A stretch of DNA of 64,000 bases from Dolomedes plantarius (Eukaryota; Arthropoda; Arachnida; Araneae; Dolomedidae): NCBI GenBank assembly GCA_907164885.2, contig OU015496.1:169372242-169436241 (forward strand). The letters run 5' to 3'. The translations under genes and the position numbers were made by a program. Below, piece after piece: positions 52,240 through 62,829 of this stretch. The stretch's first letter is position 1. Every line of letters begins with the position of its first letter. A model generated the notes under the pieces. The model was not told the DNA's origin and ran no database searches. It saw only the letters and a list, made by a program, of their open reading frames with translations.

Positions 52240-53365
52240 GCAACCAACTATTCTTGCGGATTAAGTGCGAATTAAGTGTTCATTGGCAAGTGCCTCGCAT
52301 TGGCATACAACAACCTTAAAGTGTCAGTGTTATGTTCAAAGTAGAATATCTGCAAAATACTGAATGTGCATTACTAGCCACGACGAAGTGCAGTGATGGT
52401 TTTCCGTTTGACTAAGAGACATACTGCCTGGAAGCTAAGTTATACCGCATGGGCTAGACCGGGCCCTTCTTCCACTTTCTAATTCTCAAGAGGTGATGGG
52501 AAAAATACCACTTTTCTTTGAAAAGACCTATGAACTATGAGGCTTCCCGATTTCGGGTGGTGAGAAAACGTATGGGGGCGATGACTAAGGCGTCAGTTCT
52601 TTTTGTATTTTGTTTTTGGATTTATATGTCCAGCATTGTAAATTTAAAAAAAAAAAAAGACTAACCTAAATATTTACATTAGCTGCATTTCAATTCTAAC
52701 CCAAAGAAATCCTGGAAAAGCTCTAATTACTTGTAAAATGCTGAAAAAAGCTTTACTGGTAAGAACAGAATACAGAAAAATATCTCTCTAGCTTTTTTGG
52801 AGGGTGGGTTAGGGGAGGGGGTAGGAGGAATCTTTCCTGGATTTCCTTCTGTTTAACAAAGGTCATTGAAATACCCTAAATCATGTTTTCCTTTTCTTAT
52901 TCAATTTTTTCAAAAAAATACAGACTAATAGAAATTGAAATGAAAAATTTCAATATATCCTCCATCGATAAAAAAATCGATAAAAATTACCTGGATATCG
53001 ATAAAAATAATCTGGAGATCAATTACTGTTGGTTCGATACTGTTGACTTTTGTTTCATCCAGCGTTTACTAGCATCAAAAGAACCATATTCATTCAAATA
53101 TGTCAGTAATGTAAACAGTTCTAGGTGAATAGACTCGGTATAAGTAAATAGTTTGTTCACAAATGTCACAGAAGATGCTCGTAAAAATTTAGTAATCATC
53201 CCCGAAGTATTCACAGCTCTCCCAAGCAAAGGATGCAAGCTATCTTTAGTGCATAATTAAACATAAGCAAATGTAATTATGAAAATTATTAGTTTAGTCG
53301 TGGTCTATATGGGTAAGTAAAAGCTCAGCCTTTTCTTTGATATTATATAGTATATAAGCTTCCTA
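52240..53365. other. Unassigned intergenic sequence
   Basis: An 81-codon frame at 52883-53128 (with clustered atcgata motifs at 52966-53020) shows no domain. Nothing else supported. Confidence 0.35.
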
Positions 53366-53371
53366 TATTAA

Positions 53372-53778
53372 GGCTGCTGTGTACTAACCCTATTGAATTC
53401 GCTTATCGCAGTATTAACCTATGGAAAAACTATTTACAGATGCATAAATGCTGATAATCCAATAGAAATGGTATTTTAAGATAGCCTGAACCTTTCTACA
53501 CCCTGCAATGGGATTCATTTTATAAATTTCGTCAACCAAAGGAATTTATGAGCGTTTAAAATACTCTACCAGATTTTTTTCTCCGAATAATTTACATTTT
53601 AAAATATTTTCATACTTTAAAAAAAAAAACGAAAAATGCCAAGGTGTAAAATTTCTTTCTCTATTATGGAGTGCAATTAAAAAAACTCTTTAAATCCAAA
53701 TCAGCAATCCTTGGACAAATTTTCTCCATAGGTTAACATTTAGGTGAACGAATCTAATAGGGTTAGCACACAGTAGCT
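53372..53778. mobile_element. TTAA-flanked MITE, family ggctgctgtgtactaaccc, copy 2
   Basis: Left ggctgctgtgtactaaccct, right agggttagcacacagtagc; inverted ends match over about 36 positions with a few changes. TTAA at 53368-53371 and 53779-53782. 407 bp, no coding. Confidence 0.9.
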
Positions 53779-54481
53779 TTAAATTTGTATGTTACCAAAT
53801 AAACAACCCAATAAAAAAATCAATACCTCTATACCAGAATTGTGTTCTTAAACTGACCTCGAAACCGTCAAATTTCATTGAAAATAAATCTTAAAATATA
53901 TGTTATTTCAACGTGAATTGTGTGCTTGCTTTACATGGCAATTTCAATAGTATCAAACTTACTGGAAAATTCATTATTAAAACATCTTAAATATTTCTTC
54001 AATATTTAAGGTAAATTTAAGGTCAACAACATTTTGCTTATCAAAAGTGACTTATGGTTTGAATAACTTTCATTTATCGCTGAATGAGAAATTTAAATTT
54101 TTCTGATCATCGGAAATTTCCTCTCTCTGCTTTGCATTCGATGAGTATGTTTACCATATCGTCAGATATTCTCACACATCAGTTTGGTGACAAGAAAACT
54201 ATTGAAGTCAAGAAAACTATTTCTCTTTTTCGTACTAACTCTTTTTCGTACTAACTCTTTTTCGTACACTGATTATTTTGCGAAGTACGATTTTTATCTT
54301 GCTATTTAACGCGAGTTAGATTTGTGAACTAATTTTTGACACATGATTATTTTTATTCAAACATTTCATTCAAAGTACAATTTTCCCTAATATTTTATTT
54401 GAATTATGATATTCACTCAAATGCTTTCACGAAAAAATTTTGAGATTATTTTGCGATTATTTTACACGATAGTGTTATTAA

Positions 54482-54882
54482 AGCTGCTGTGTACTAACCC
54501 TGTTGGCTTAGTTTACCCCAATGTTAACCTGTGGAGAAAATGTGTCTACTATTTGCAGCTACATAAATGCTGATAATCCAATATAAACGGTATTTTCAGA
54601 TGGCTTGAACTTTTTTGCACCTTGCAACAGGATTCATTCTCTAAATTTTGTCCCCCAAACGGATTTATGAGTGTTTAAAACACTATACCAGATTTGTTTC
54701 CACAAATAATTTAAATTTTGAAGTATTTTTTTTTAAATGCCCCAAGGTGTAAAATTTATTTCTCTATTACGGAGTACAATTTTTTAAAAATCTTTAAATC
54801 CAAGTCGGCAATCCTTGTACAAACTTTCTCCATAGGTTAACAATGAGGTGAGCGAATCCAATAGGGTTATTACACAACAGCC
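54482..54882. mobile_element. TTAA-flanked MITE, family ggctgctgtgtactaaccc, copy 3
   Basis: agctgctgtgtactaaccct on the left and its inverse at 54862-54882; TTAA at 54478-54481 and 54883-54886. Interior aligns along its length with copy 2. 401 bp. Confidence 0.9.
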
Positions 54883-54886
54883 TTAA

Positions 54887-55503
54887 GTATTACATTACAC
54901 GTGATATATATTTCACATAAGTAATAACATGTTATTACTTTTCTAGACTTTTTTACACGAAGTATGATCATTTTACAAGCTTATTTTACAGGATTATTTC
55001 GCACATGTTTACGCATTTCAGAGAAGTCCAGTAAAAATTAGTTGAATAAGAGATCGACGTATGTAGCTATTTTTGTAAACTTTTAAATCGCAAATTCTGC
55101 AGCAAACGAACCAGGTCCCTTATTTTGCGTACATAACAGTCACCTCCAGCGAGTTCTGCGCTGAGAAAGCGACAGCGGAATTTATGATCCATTCAGGACA
55201 TCCCCCAAAAGAGCCCCAAAACATCCACTCTACTGTGACGACTTTTCGAAGTCACGAAAGATAATTCGACCTCTGATTTATACATTTGGCGACGCGACCC
55301 TGCTTTCGCTGCCAACGTGCTATCAGTACACAGCCATCGGCGAATTCTTTCTCACCCGAAATCGGTCATTTCATTTGCTGCTGCCTATGCGGAGTGCTAG
55401 AGACTCATGTCGCCCCCTCTACGTGAAAGACACGCAAATATCTTTCAGTGGAACAGTGAGGTGCCTTATTACAGTCCGATATTTATTCCTAAAATGATTC
55501 CTC
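54887..55503. other. Unassigned, with a CpG-richer non-repetitive patch (55060-55440)
   Basis: The patch stands out from AT-rich surroundings. On the minus strand it holds tataaatc (55282-55275). It could be the promoter or 5' exon of the protease, about 10.6 kb upstream of its ATG, but no direct link is visible. Confidence 0.25.
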
Positions 55504-55507
55504 TTAA

Positions 55508-56163
55508 GGGGACAAGGAACCTTCAAATTCGAATTTTTTAAATTTTCAATTTTTAACTCCATATACAAAATGAGAATAATTAATTTTCTATTTTACTACA
55601 TTGAAAACCCTTACAATTCAAAATAAGGAATTTTTGGAAGAATCATTCCCGTAAAAAATTTCAAAAATGCAAACTTTTTCAAAATGCTCTATGTGCATTA
55701 TACATATATCAATTAAAATTCTTAAATTTTGTATTATAAGTTTACCATACGTATATAAATATAAATGTGCATTTAATTTTTTTCTATGAATCTAACGTCT
55801 TAAATAGTTTTTTTTCTATTGTCTTATTTTTTTATGTTTTTACTTTATTTTATGATCTATAAATTTGAAAAATATTTGTGATTTCAAATAATTATGCACA
55901 GTTTTGTGACAAACACTTCACATAACAATTCTGAGAAATTTGAAAGATATCGGAAGAAAATGAATACGCATGGAGCCTTTTGAAAAATTCTATTATTTTT
56001 GAAGAATTTTTTGATAAGCAGGTCCTATTCCTCCACAAAATACTAATTTGTGAATTCTAAGTATCTTCAATGCAATAGAAAAGAATATTAATTATGTTCA
56101 GGGGGTATATAGAGTAAAATATTAAACATTAAAGAAGATCGAGATGGAAGGTCCCTTGTTCCC
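55508..56163. mobile_element. ~0.66-kb TTAA-flanked element, copy B, carrying the satellite unit
   Basis: Ends ggggacaaggaaccttc and, inverted, gggaacaagggaccttc (15 of 17 match), abutting TTAA at 55504-55507 and 56164-56167. Positions 55860-56060 are an inverted, diverged copy of the 200-bp unit at 2450-3645 (shared cagttttgtgacaaacactt, atcggaagaaaatga, aggtc-tattc-tccacaaaa). Confidence 0.88.
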
Positions 56164-56168
56164 TTAAG

Positions 56169-56740
56169 CAGTGGTTCTTAACCGATGAACCGAGAGAACC
56201 CAAGAAGTGGTCCGCGAAGTCAACAGTGATATTAAAAAAAAAAAAAAAATTAGTTTCATCGTTTGAAAAGGACCGCGAATAGAACAATTTTATAAAATTG
56301 GGAAGAAGAAAAAAAATTTCTTTGTTCTGAATTTTTTTGTTCAAATTCCTGAAATTTCTGTATTTCTTCCTTTTCCTGTTCGAAAATATCCACGATCTGC
56401 TTAAAACTCCCATACTATTTTCTGTGACGTGCAGTCGCGGCGTCAAAGCAATTTTCGCATCGTCGCAGCAGATTACATATAAAGCCAATACAAACTTAAA
56501 AATCTCCATTGTTAAGTTTTAATAGGCTTTTATATTTTATATCAATTTAGTTTTTTACGTTAATTTGTTATTGTTATTAAGTTAATTTTAACTTCTCAAT
56601 ATTAAAAGTTGTTCATCACAAATTGTTTATTCAAGAAATCAACCCATTTTCGCCCTCAAAATGGCTGGTTGGTAGAGTCCCCAACGATTTTTTCTCTTTT
56701 GACAAGTGATCCTTGATCAATAAAATGCTAAGAACCACTG
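56169..56740. mobile_element. hAT-like non-autonomous element
   Basis: Inverted ends cagtggttcttaacc and, from the right, cagtggttcttagc, the common hAT terminus. Flanks cccttaag and ccttttaag are an approximate 8-bp target duplication, placing the insertion right at the TTAA border of copy B. Frames on both strands (126 and 61 codons) show no domain. Confidence 0.72.
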
Positions 56741-56748
56741 CCTTTTAA

Positions 56749-57068
56749 GTCTGCTGAATAGTTGTCATTAGATTCCCTCCTCTCAGTGTTAACCCATGGA
56801 GAAAAAAAATTTCAGCGATTGTCGACTTGGATTTAATGATTTTTAATTGTAGTCCTTAATAGAAAAAAAAAATTCTGCAATTTCATACGCTTAAGAAATA
56901 AAGTCCATCAAAAGAAATTATGTATTTAAAACACAGTGATACCTCCTTTTTTTCCTGAATAATTTACAAAAGAAACCTTTAAATCCAAGTCGACAGTCTT
57001 TGGAAAAATTTTCTCCATAGGTAAACACTGAGCTGACCTAATCCAAAATGACTACTATCCTGCAACTT
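56749..57068. mobile_element. Diverged MITE, family ggctgctgtgtactaaccc, copy 4
   Basis: gttaacccatggagaaaa, tgtcgacttggatttaa, and the inverted tccaagtcgacagt / ttttctccatag-taaacac pair follow the plan of copies 1-3; TTAA at 56745-56748. Ends are eroded. Confidence 0.6.
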
Positions 57069-57194
57069 TTAGTCATTTCACTAAAATGACATCTATCAAT
57101 CAGACTAATATCACGAATACACTTTTTTTATTAAAATTTTCCTACACATGCACTTAAGAAACTAAATCTTTAATCCCGTGTACACTTTATGAAC

Positions 57195-57445
57195 ATATCC
57201 GCTCACTCCTTTCAACAACGTCAAATCTCAAAAATCGGCAATTTTTAGTTATGCTTGTTTTTAGAATGCCCTGAAAGAGTAATATAACCCTGCAGAATCG
57301 TTATATCTCTCCGCTCAATATTTAGCCGCTAGAGAGCAAAATTAAAATTTTCAATACATTTCAATGTACTTTTAAATTTTCAAATCACTCTGCAGAAAAA
57401 TATTGTTTTTTGAGATTTGACGTTGTTGAAAGGAGTGAGCGATAT
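57195..57445. mobile_element. 251-bp MITE with 38-bp inverted ends
   Basis: gctcactcctttcaacaacg and tcaaatctcaaaaa at the left repeat exactly, inverted, at the right (57408-57445); one extra C interrupts the left atatc. The atatc(c)gc tip resembles the 250-bp family at 26304 and 62365. Confidence 0.9.
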
Positions 57446-57660
57446 GTAAAATACGTATGCAGATTTTCAAGAAATATTTTTCCTAAACGTTATGGATGTC
57501 TCGAGAAAAGACAAAGAAACTTTCATTTAAAAAGTTACATACAGCACCTAATTACTGATATATATCAATAAGAACTGCTTTAAATTCAAGCTGAAATGAA
57601 AACTTTTATAAAAATATACTGCAGCATTAAAAAATTGATATTTCGAACGCAATTGGTGCT

Positions 57661-58332
57661 AGGGGATACGGGACACATTTTAAAAAAAATTTCTATTTAT
57701 TGAGCTAAAATTGTGAATTTTTTTGTGATGGATAACCATATAATTTGTAAACAAAATATAAAACTTCACAAAAAGATTTTAAAAAATTTAAATTTAAATT
57801 TCTTTTTAAAAGTGGTAATTTAAAATCGCTATAATTCCAAATATTATTTGTCGAATTTCAAATTTTTTTCATTTAACTAAACATAAAAATAGAAGTTTTA
57901 ATTTTGATTCAGTTTTTTTTTAAATATTAATTTTGAAAAATTAAAAATATTTAGAGAAAACATTTTAAACAAATTTATGTAACATTTTTTAAAAATCATT
58001 TTTAAAAGTAAATAATTTTTTCAAATTCAGAGTTAAAGTAAAAAAATTGTAAAGGGCATTCCAAGTTTGAACCATTTATCTTTAACGGTTCTTGACTTAT
58101 AACAATTTAAAGACGAGAAATGGTGAAAAAACCCATCACGCAGAAAACGCATTTACATTTTTAAACTGAGGTTGGCTGCTATTAGAATGTTCCAAACAAA
58201 AAAATTAATATCTCCTGTTCTAATTGAGATAGAAACATGATTTTAAAGTCATTTTAAATGGAAAAGAACAGTTTTTTAATGCAATAAAAATCTTTTCGAA
58301 AATTTGAAGAATTTTTTGTATCCTGGACCACC
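57661..58332. mobile_element. ~0.7-kb TTAA-flanked element, copy E1
   Basis: Inverted relative of 35728-36439 along its whole length. Left ggggatacgggacacatttt, right tatcctggaccacc before TTAA (58333-58336). Confidence 0.78.
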
Positions 58333-58382
58333 TTAAGAGTAAACAGATAGCTTAATACCTCAAAGAGAGAACACAGCCTTAA

Positions 58383-59081
58383 GGGGACAGTGGATCTTCA
58401 AAACTTTTGTTTTGAATGGATTTGCTTGGAATTTTAATGTGATTAGTACCATAGATATGTAAAAGTGATTAAAATTTAAAGACGAAATATTAATTTATGA
58501 ATTATTAATAATTAACTATATCAAAAATTGGCCTAATTAAAAATGTTCCATAAGCATTTCTTTTGCATATAATATGGTAATTTTTATTTACAGGATACCT
58601 TATAGAACTAATAAGGAAACTTATTGCTTATCTTAAGCATTCATTAAAAATATAAAGAGAAAAAAATAACAATGAAAACACCCTTTTTATTATGCAAAAT
58701 ACCTATAAATCATCTTTTCAAGTACAAAATTTAGAAATTCTGAGCTACGAAGCATAATTTTTTTCAATAAGATTTATTTGATATTCAGTTAAGTATATAA
58801 AACTTAAATTTCAAAGCAATACGATAATTAGAAATGCACCTGGAGCAATTTGAATATTCGTATGACAAAATTTTTATTTTGAGAAAAACACATTTAAAGT
58901 TATTGCTATTAGTAACCACATATCTAAATTAAATACAAATGCCTATAACTAAGAAAGTAATCACAGAAATTAAAAATTCTTTTTGCAACACATTCCTACT
59001 CGTCCGTAGTTTCACAATTCAATAAAATAAAAAAATAGAATTTTTTGACAAATTTCACAGTTTTGAAAGTCCACTGTCCCC
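58383..59081. mobile_element. ~0.7-kb TTAA-flanked element, copy C
   Basis: ggggacagtggatcttcaaa on the left and its inverse on the right match at 21 of 23 positions; TTAA at 58379-58382 and 59082-59085. No coding capacity. Confidence 0.9.
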
Positions 59082-59089
59082 TTAAAAGT

Positions 59090-59849
59090 TCGCTATGATA
59101 CAGGGAAAAATATGTATCTGAATTTCGAAGGCAGTCTTTTTGAACAGTCCAATGTATAAATCTGAAACTGAATATTTAAAATGTTTTATCATTGTCATTA
59201 TGTACTAGTAACTGATTTTATTTATTTTTTTGAGGGAGGGAGAGAAATTAACTGACTGAATTCTAGAGTATCGCGTAAATATATCTTTTAACTCTAAAGT
59301 AACAAGTTTAAACTTTGATCTGTACCTTCAGGATAACGAGACAGTGATTCAATATTTTCCTTTCGAAATTAAAATAAACCCCAAATCTTTACTTAAATAT
59401 TAACTTAACAGAAACACTTTTTAGGCATATTTAACTAACCCCTGTCATTCCATGCAAAAAATATTACAAATAGTTACACTGAATTGTATAAATCAAATAG
59501 CAAAACCATCCATTAAAATAAAAAAAGGCTTAAAAATCAAATAAACATTTATAGCTGTTATATAAAAACATGCATTGCTTGAGTAAATTCCTACAGCACA
59601 AAGTTCAGTTTATAGACAACGAGACAAATTTGGTAAAATAAGAAATATTACATCAAAACCCTAATCCAGTAGAATGTATTAGACATGCATGAATTGGAAA
59701 GAAGCAGTTTAAAAAATTAATTACAGTAAGAAAACTTATGACTGTTTACAAAATTTTAAACACGGTAAATTTTAAAGAAATAACGCGTTTCAAATTCTAT
59801 AAACATTCCTGAATTGTTGAAAACAATTAGGAATTCTGCTTTGTGTGAG

Positions 59850-59884
<35 letters not shown>

Positions 59885-60039
59885 AAGCGATTTGTTCAAA
59901 TTTTTTGCAATTATAAAAACGGAAATAATGAAGCGGTCATTCCATATAATTATATAAAACGCTTTTTGCTTATGGTAGTGTGCTTGATAAACCTTGTTAC
60001 ACTAGCACTTTTTGTGATATGGGATTAACTAGTATGTTG
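59090..60039. other. AT-rich, with a 31-base T tract
   Basis: T run at 59851-59880. No gene or element end recognised. Confidence 0.45.
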
Positions 60040-60047
60040 CTGTAAGC

Positions 60048-60360
60048 CAGGGGTGTCAAACTCAAAGGCTACCTTGGGCCAAACAAACAAGGTTTAACTA
60101 TAGGTGGGCAGCAAAAAAAAATATTAATAGAAACGTAGGTTCATTTACCTAATTACAGTATATTCAATATAAATATATGCATTTTGTTTAATGATAGCAA
60201 AAAAAGGAGTATCATTAAAATAACATTTAGCGAATTCTTCCTATCTTATTATAATTCTGCGTCGGTTATTTTATTATATATTATTGTGTGCCAATATATT
60301 GGCCGGGCCGCAATAATGTTCGTTGCGGGCCGCATGCGGGCCGCGAGTTTGACACCCCTG
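60048..60360. mobile_element. hAT MITE with perfect 8-bp target duplication
   Basis: Inverted ends caggggtgtcaaactc, exact over 16 bases, the well-known hAT terminus, flanked by ctgtaagc at 60040-60047 and 60361-60368. 313 bp; CpG-rich gggccgc repeats near the right end. The overlapping 60-66-codon frames are not genes. Confidence 0.96.
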
Positions 60361-60501
60361 CTGTAAGCTAAGTTAAGTTGAAGTTTACAGTATGGGAACT
60401 CTTTTGAATCTGAAATATATAACCCAATATGTTCAACTTGGTCACACACAAAAAAAAAAAATTATGCTCAGCATTTATATCATTTTTATGCTTTGAATAT
60501 G

Positions 60502-60660
60502 TGGGCTTGTGGCTGCCCTGTGGTAAAGCACACTGGTTTTCGGTGTTGAGGGTGCTCGGATCGAATCCCAGCGTTGCGCCACTAAAAGCCTCCGTTTGTG
60601 TCGACCCTTCATAGGGGTAATGCTAGTGCGCCTATATGGTTCGACCCATAATAAAATGGC
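60502..60660 (+). repeat. tRNA-derived SINE, family S1 (head only)
   Basis: gtgggcttgtggctgccctg, ggttttcggtgttgag, tcggatcgaatcccag and gcgccact align with the head of 20803-21120, then the body diverges. Confidence 0.75.
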
Positions 60661-60664
60661 TAGA

Positions 60665-61490
60665 AAAACTGCGGCGTACTATGACGGTAAGGATATTGTC
60701 CAAGAAACAGTCTATTTGAAAAAAAATGTTTTGAATGCCTCTAATACGTCACCACAATCCTGTCGAAATGGCGTCCGCTCAGTTCACGATGGAATGTTGC
60801 GTATTCCTCGGACGCGACCCAATACGTCATTCTTACGTACCAAGTCAAGCGACGAAGACAGGCCGTGGAAAAGAAAGATTGAAATATTATATATATTATA
60901 AGACGGATCTTTTGTGAGAGACTTCTTATTTATTGTGCCCCGTTCTCGCCGAAAGAACGCCTTCTCCTTTGTATCGAGACCGGGATGAATAGGGGACGGC
61001 ACCAGAAGAAATCCAGTGTCGGGCAGAGAATGAATCTCTTCACGCCCTGCGCTTTGTTTATACAAACTTGAATGATAAGGTGAATATTTTTTTTTCACGG
61101 TAGCGACAAGAGCAACACCTGTCTCGTGAAAGGTGCGACTGAAATGGGCTTGAGCGGATTTGGGAATCGATTATGGAGCGAAAGGCTTCTTCCGGGATGG
61201 TCTCGGAATTGGAACGATCGCGTTCTCATAGGAATTTCGTTCATCGGATAGATTTTTCCTCACTAAAGCTTTATATCAAATTTATAGCGAGTCGCGGCAC
61301 CCCAAAAGATAGGTGACCGAAATAACGAGGCTGAGGACACCCCTAAAAGGTTAAAGATGGTGACATTTATCACGAGGAAACGGAACACTGACATAGAAGC
61401 GCAGAGTGGCCACGGTTTCGGTGTTGAGGTGGGTTAAGATTGTTGAAAGATTGGCGGCAGCTATGGTATTGATGTTTAGTGAAGAATCTG
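60665..61490. other. CpG-richer sequence without a recognised gene
   Basis: A 101-codon plus frame (60596-60901) and a 104-codon minus frame (61098-60784) overlap each other and show no domain. Possible regulatory or exon sequence; not assignable. Confidence 0.3.
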
Positions 61491-61497
61491 TTGTTAA

Positions 61498-62245
61498 GGG
61501 GACTCACGACCCTTAAGTCGAGGAAATAAGGCATATTTTCATACTTTTTGACTCTTTGTAACTATTTCAATTTTCTCCCAATTTTTCCAAATTTTATGTA
61601 TATAATAAATTGATATATTTATTATAATAAAAAAATTTTCAATTCTAAAAATAATTTTAAATAATTTTTTTTAATGCTTTAGATATACCTTGTTTTTTTT
61701 TTAAGTTTTTTATTGTATACTGGCTTGCGCGCAGAACTATGAAATTAATTTTACACTTAAATGTACATTTCCTGTTTTATATTTAAAATAAATAATTCAA
61801 AATACAGTTGAACATAAAACATTCAACATTAAAATATTTTTTCAATTTTTTAAAACTGCTCAAAATATACTTAAAATTTCCTTAAATTTTTGCATTAATT
61901 TACCCCTGAAAAAATAAAATGTGCAGCGATTGCAATAATTCTAGTTCAGACCCAATAAAATAACATGATTATACAGTGATAAAAATTTCATGGAATTATG
62001 TTTCATAGTTTTTGAGATATCAGTTGCGGAATGATGCAAAATTACATTTTGAGAAAAATGAGTAAAATTTTTCTTACCATAAACTTGGTCACTAATTAAA
62101 TATTTAGAATATCAATATCTCCGGAACTAAGCGGAATATTTTCATGTCGTTTGCTTTATTTTGTTCAGAAATGATCAGGCTTTAACATATATTTTTTTCA
62201 AAAAATCGAATGTTTTAAAGATTTAAGAGTAGCGAGTCAGTCCCC
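61498..62245. mobile_element. ~0.75-kb TTAA-flanked element, copy D
   Basis: TTAA at 61494-61497 and 62246-62249, with ggggact at both tips and a second ttaag a few bases inside each end. The rest of the inverted ends is diverged. Confidence 0.75.
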
Positions 62246-62364
62246 TTAACAGGATGTAAAGGCTGAGTTTTGATCCGCCCTGATTATTTTTAAATGAAAT
62301 GTAAAAACAATCAGGACGTGAATACTAGAATGTGAGTTTGTTAAAGTTATAGAAAAAAGTAACA

Positions 62365-62828
62365 ATATCGCACCCGAGCAAGAAAAGTAACACAAGTAAA
62401 AAAAAAGGCAATTTTGAGGTAATGTCCTTGAAAATTATGTATGAAGTGCCCCATCGTGCACGAAAAGAGACATCTCTATCTAGCGATTTGGTTTGGAGAG
62501 CTACAGTCAATTTTGCTACACGAGGCCTAATTAGACCGGGACCTACTGCTTAAAGCCGACTCCGAACGGTTACAAACGTCCATGCCAAGAGTGGGAAGAG
62601 AGAACAAGAGATTCGAACCCACAGACTTTGGTACCGAATGCCGGTGCCCTAGCCATTCGGCCCTTGTCTGGCCAAATTAGTCCGACTATCTAGCAATTTG
62701 ACCCTCTGAGGGCAGTTGTGCCAGTTTCATTGTAATGATACTTCAAGTTGCATAGTACTCTTTAGGTTGATTTTCCTCAAATGCTGCATTTTTGAATTGT
62801 GTCACTTTTCTTGCCGGGGTGCGGTACG
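62365..62828. mobile_element. 250-bp MITE copy 2, interrupted by a SINE
   Basis: Left atatcgcacccgagcaagaa, right cttttcttgccggggtgcgg. Without the 62491-62685 insert and one target copy it aligns along its length with 26304-26556. Confidence 0.88.
62491..62685 (-). repeat. tRNA-derived SINE, family S2, with target duplication
   Basis: Flanked by ctatctagcgatttg (62476-62490) and ctatctagcaatttg (62686-62700), 14 of 15 identical. Minus strand: gccgaatggctagggcac (A-box region) and gggttcgaatctc (B-box). Confidence 0.88.
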
Positions 62829-62829
62829 A

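Noticed and set aside
60184..60449. 60- and 66-codon frames
   Set aside because: Lie largely within the hAT MITE.
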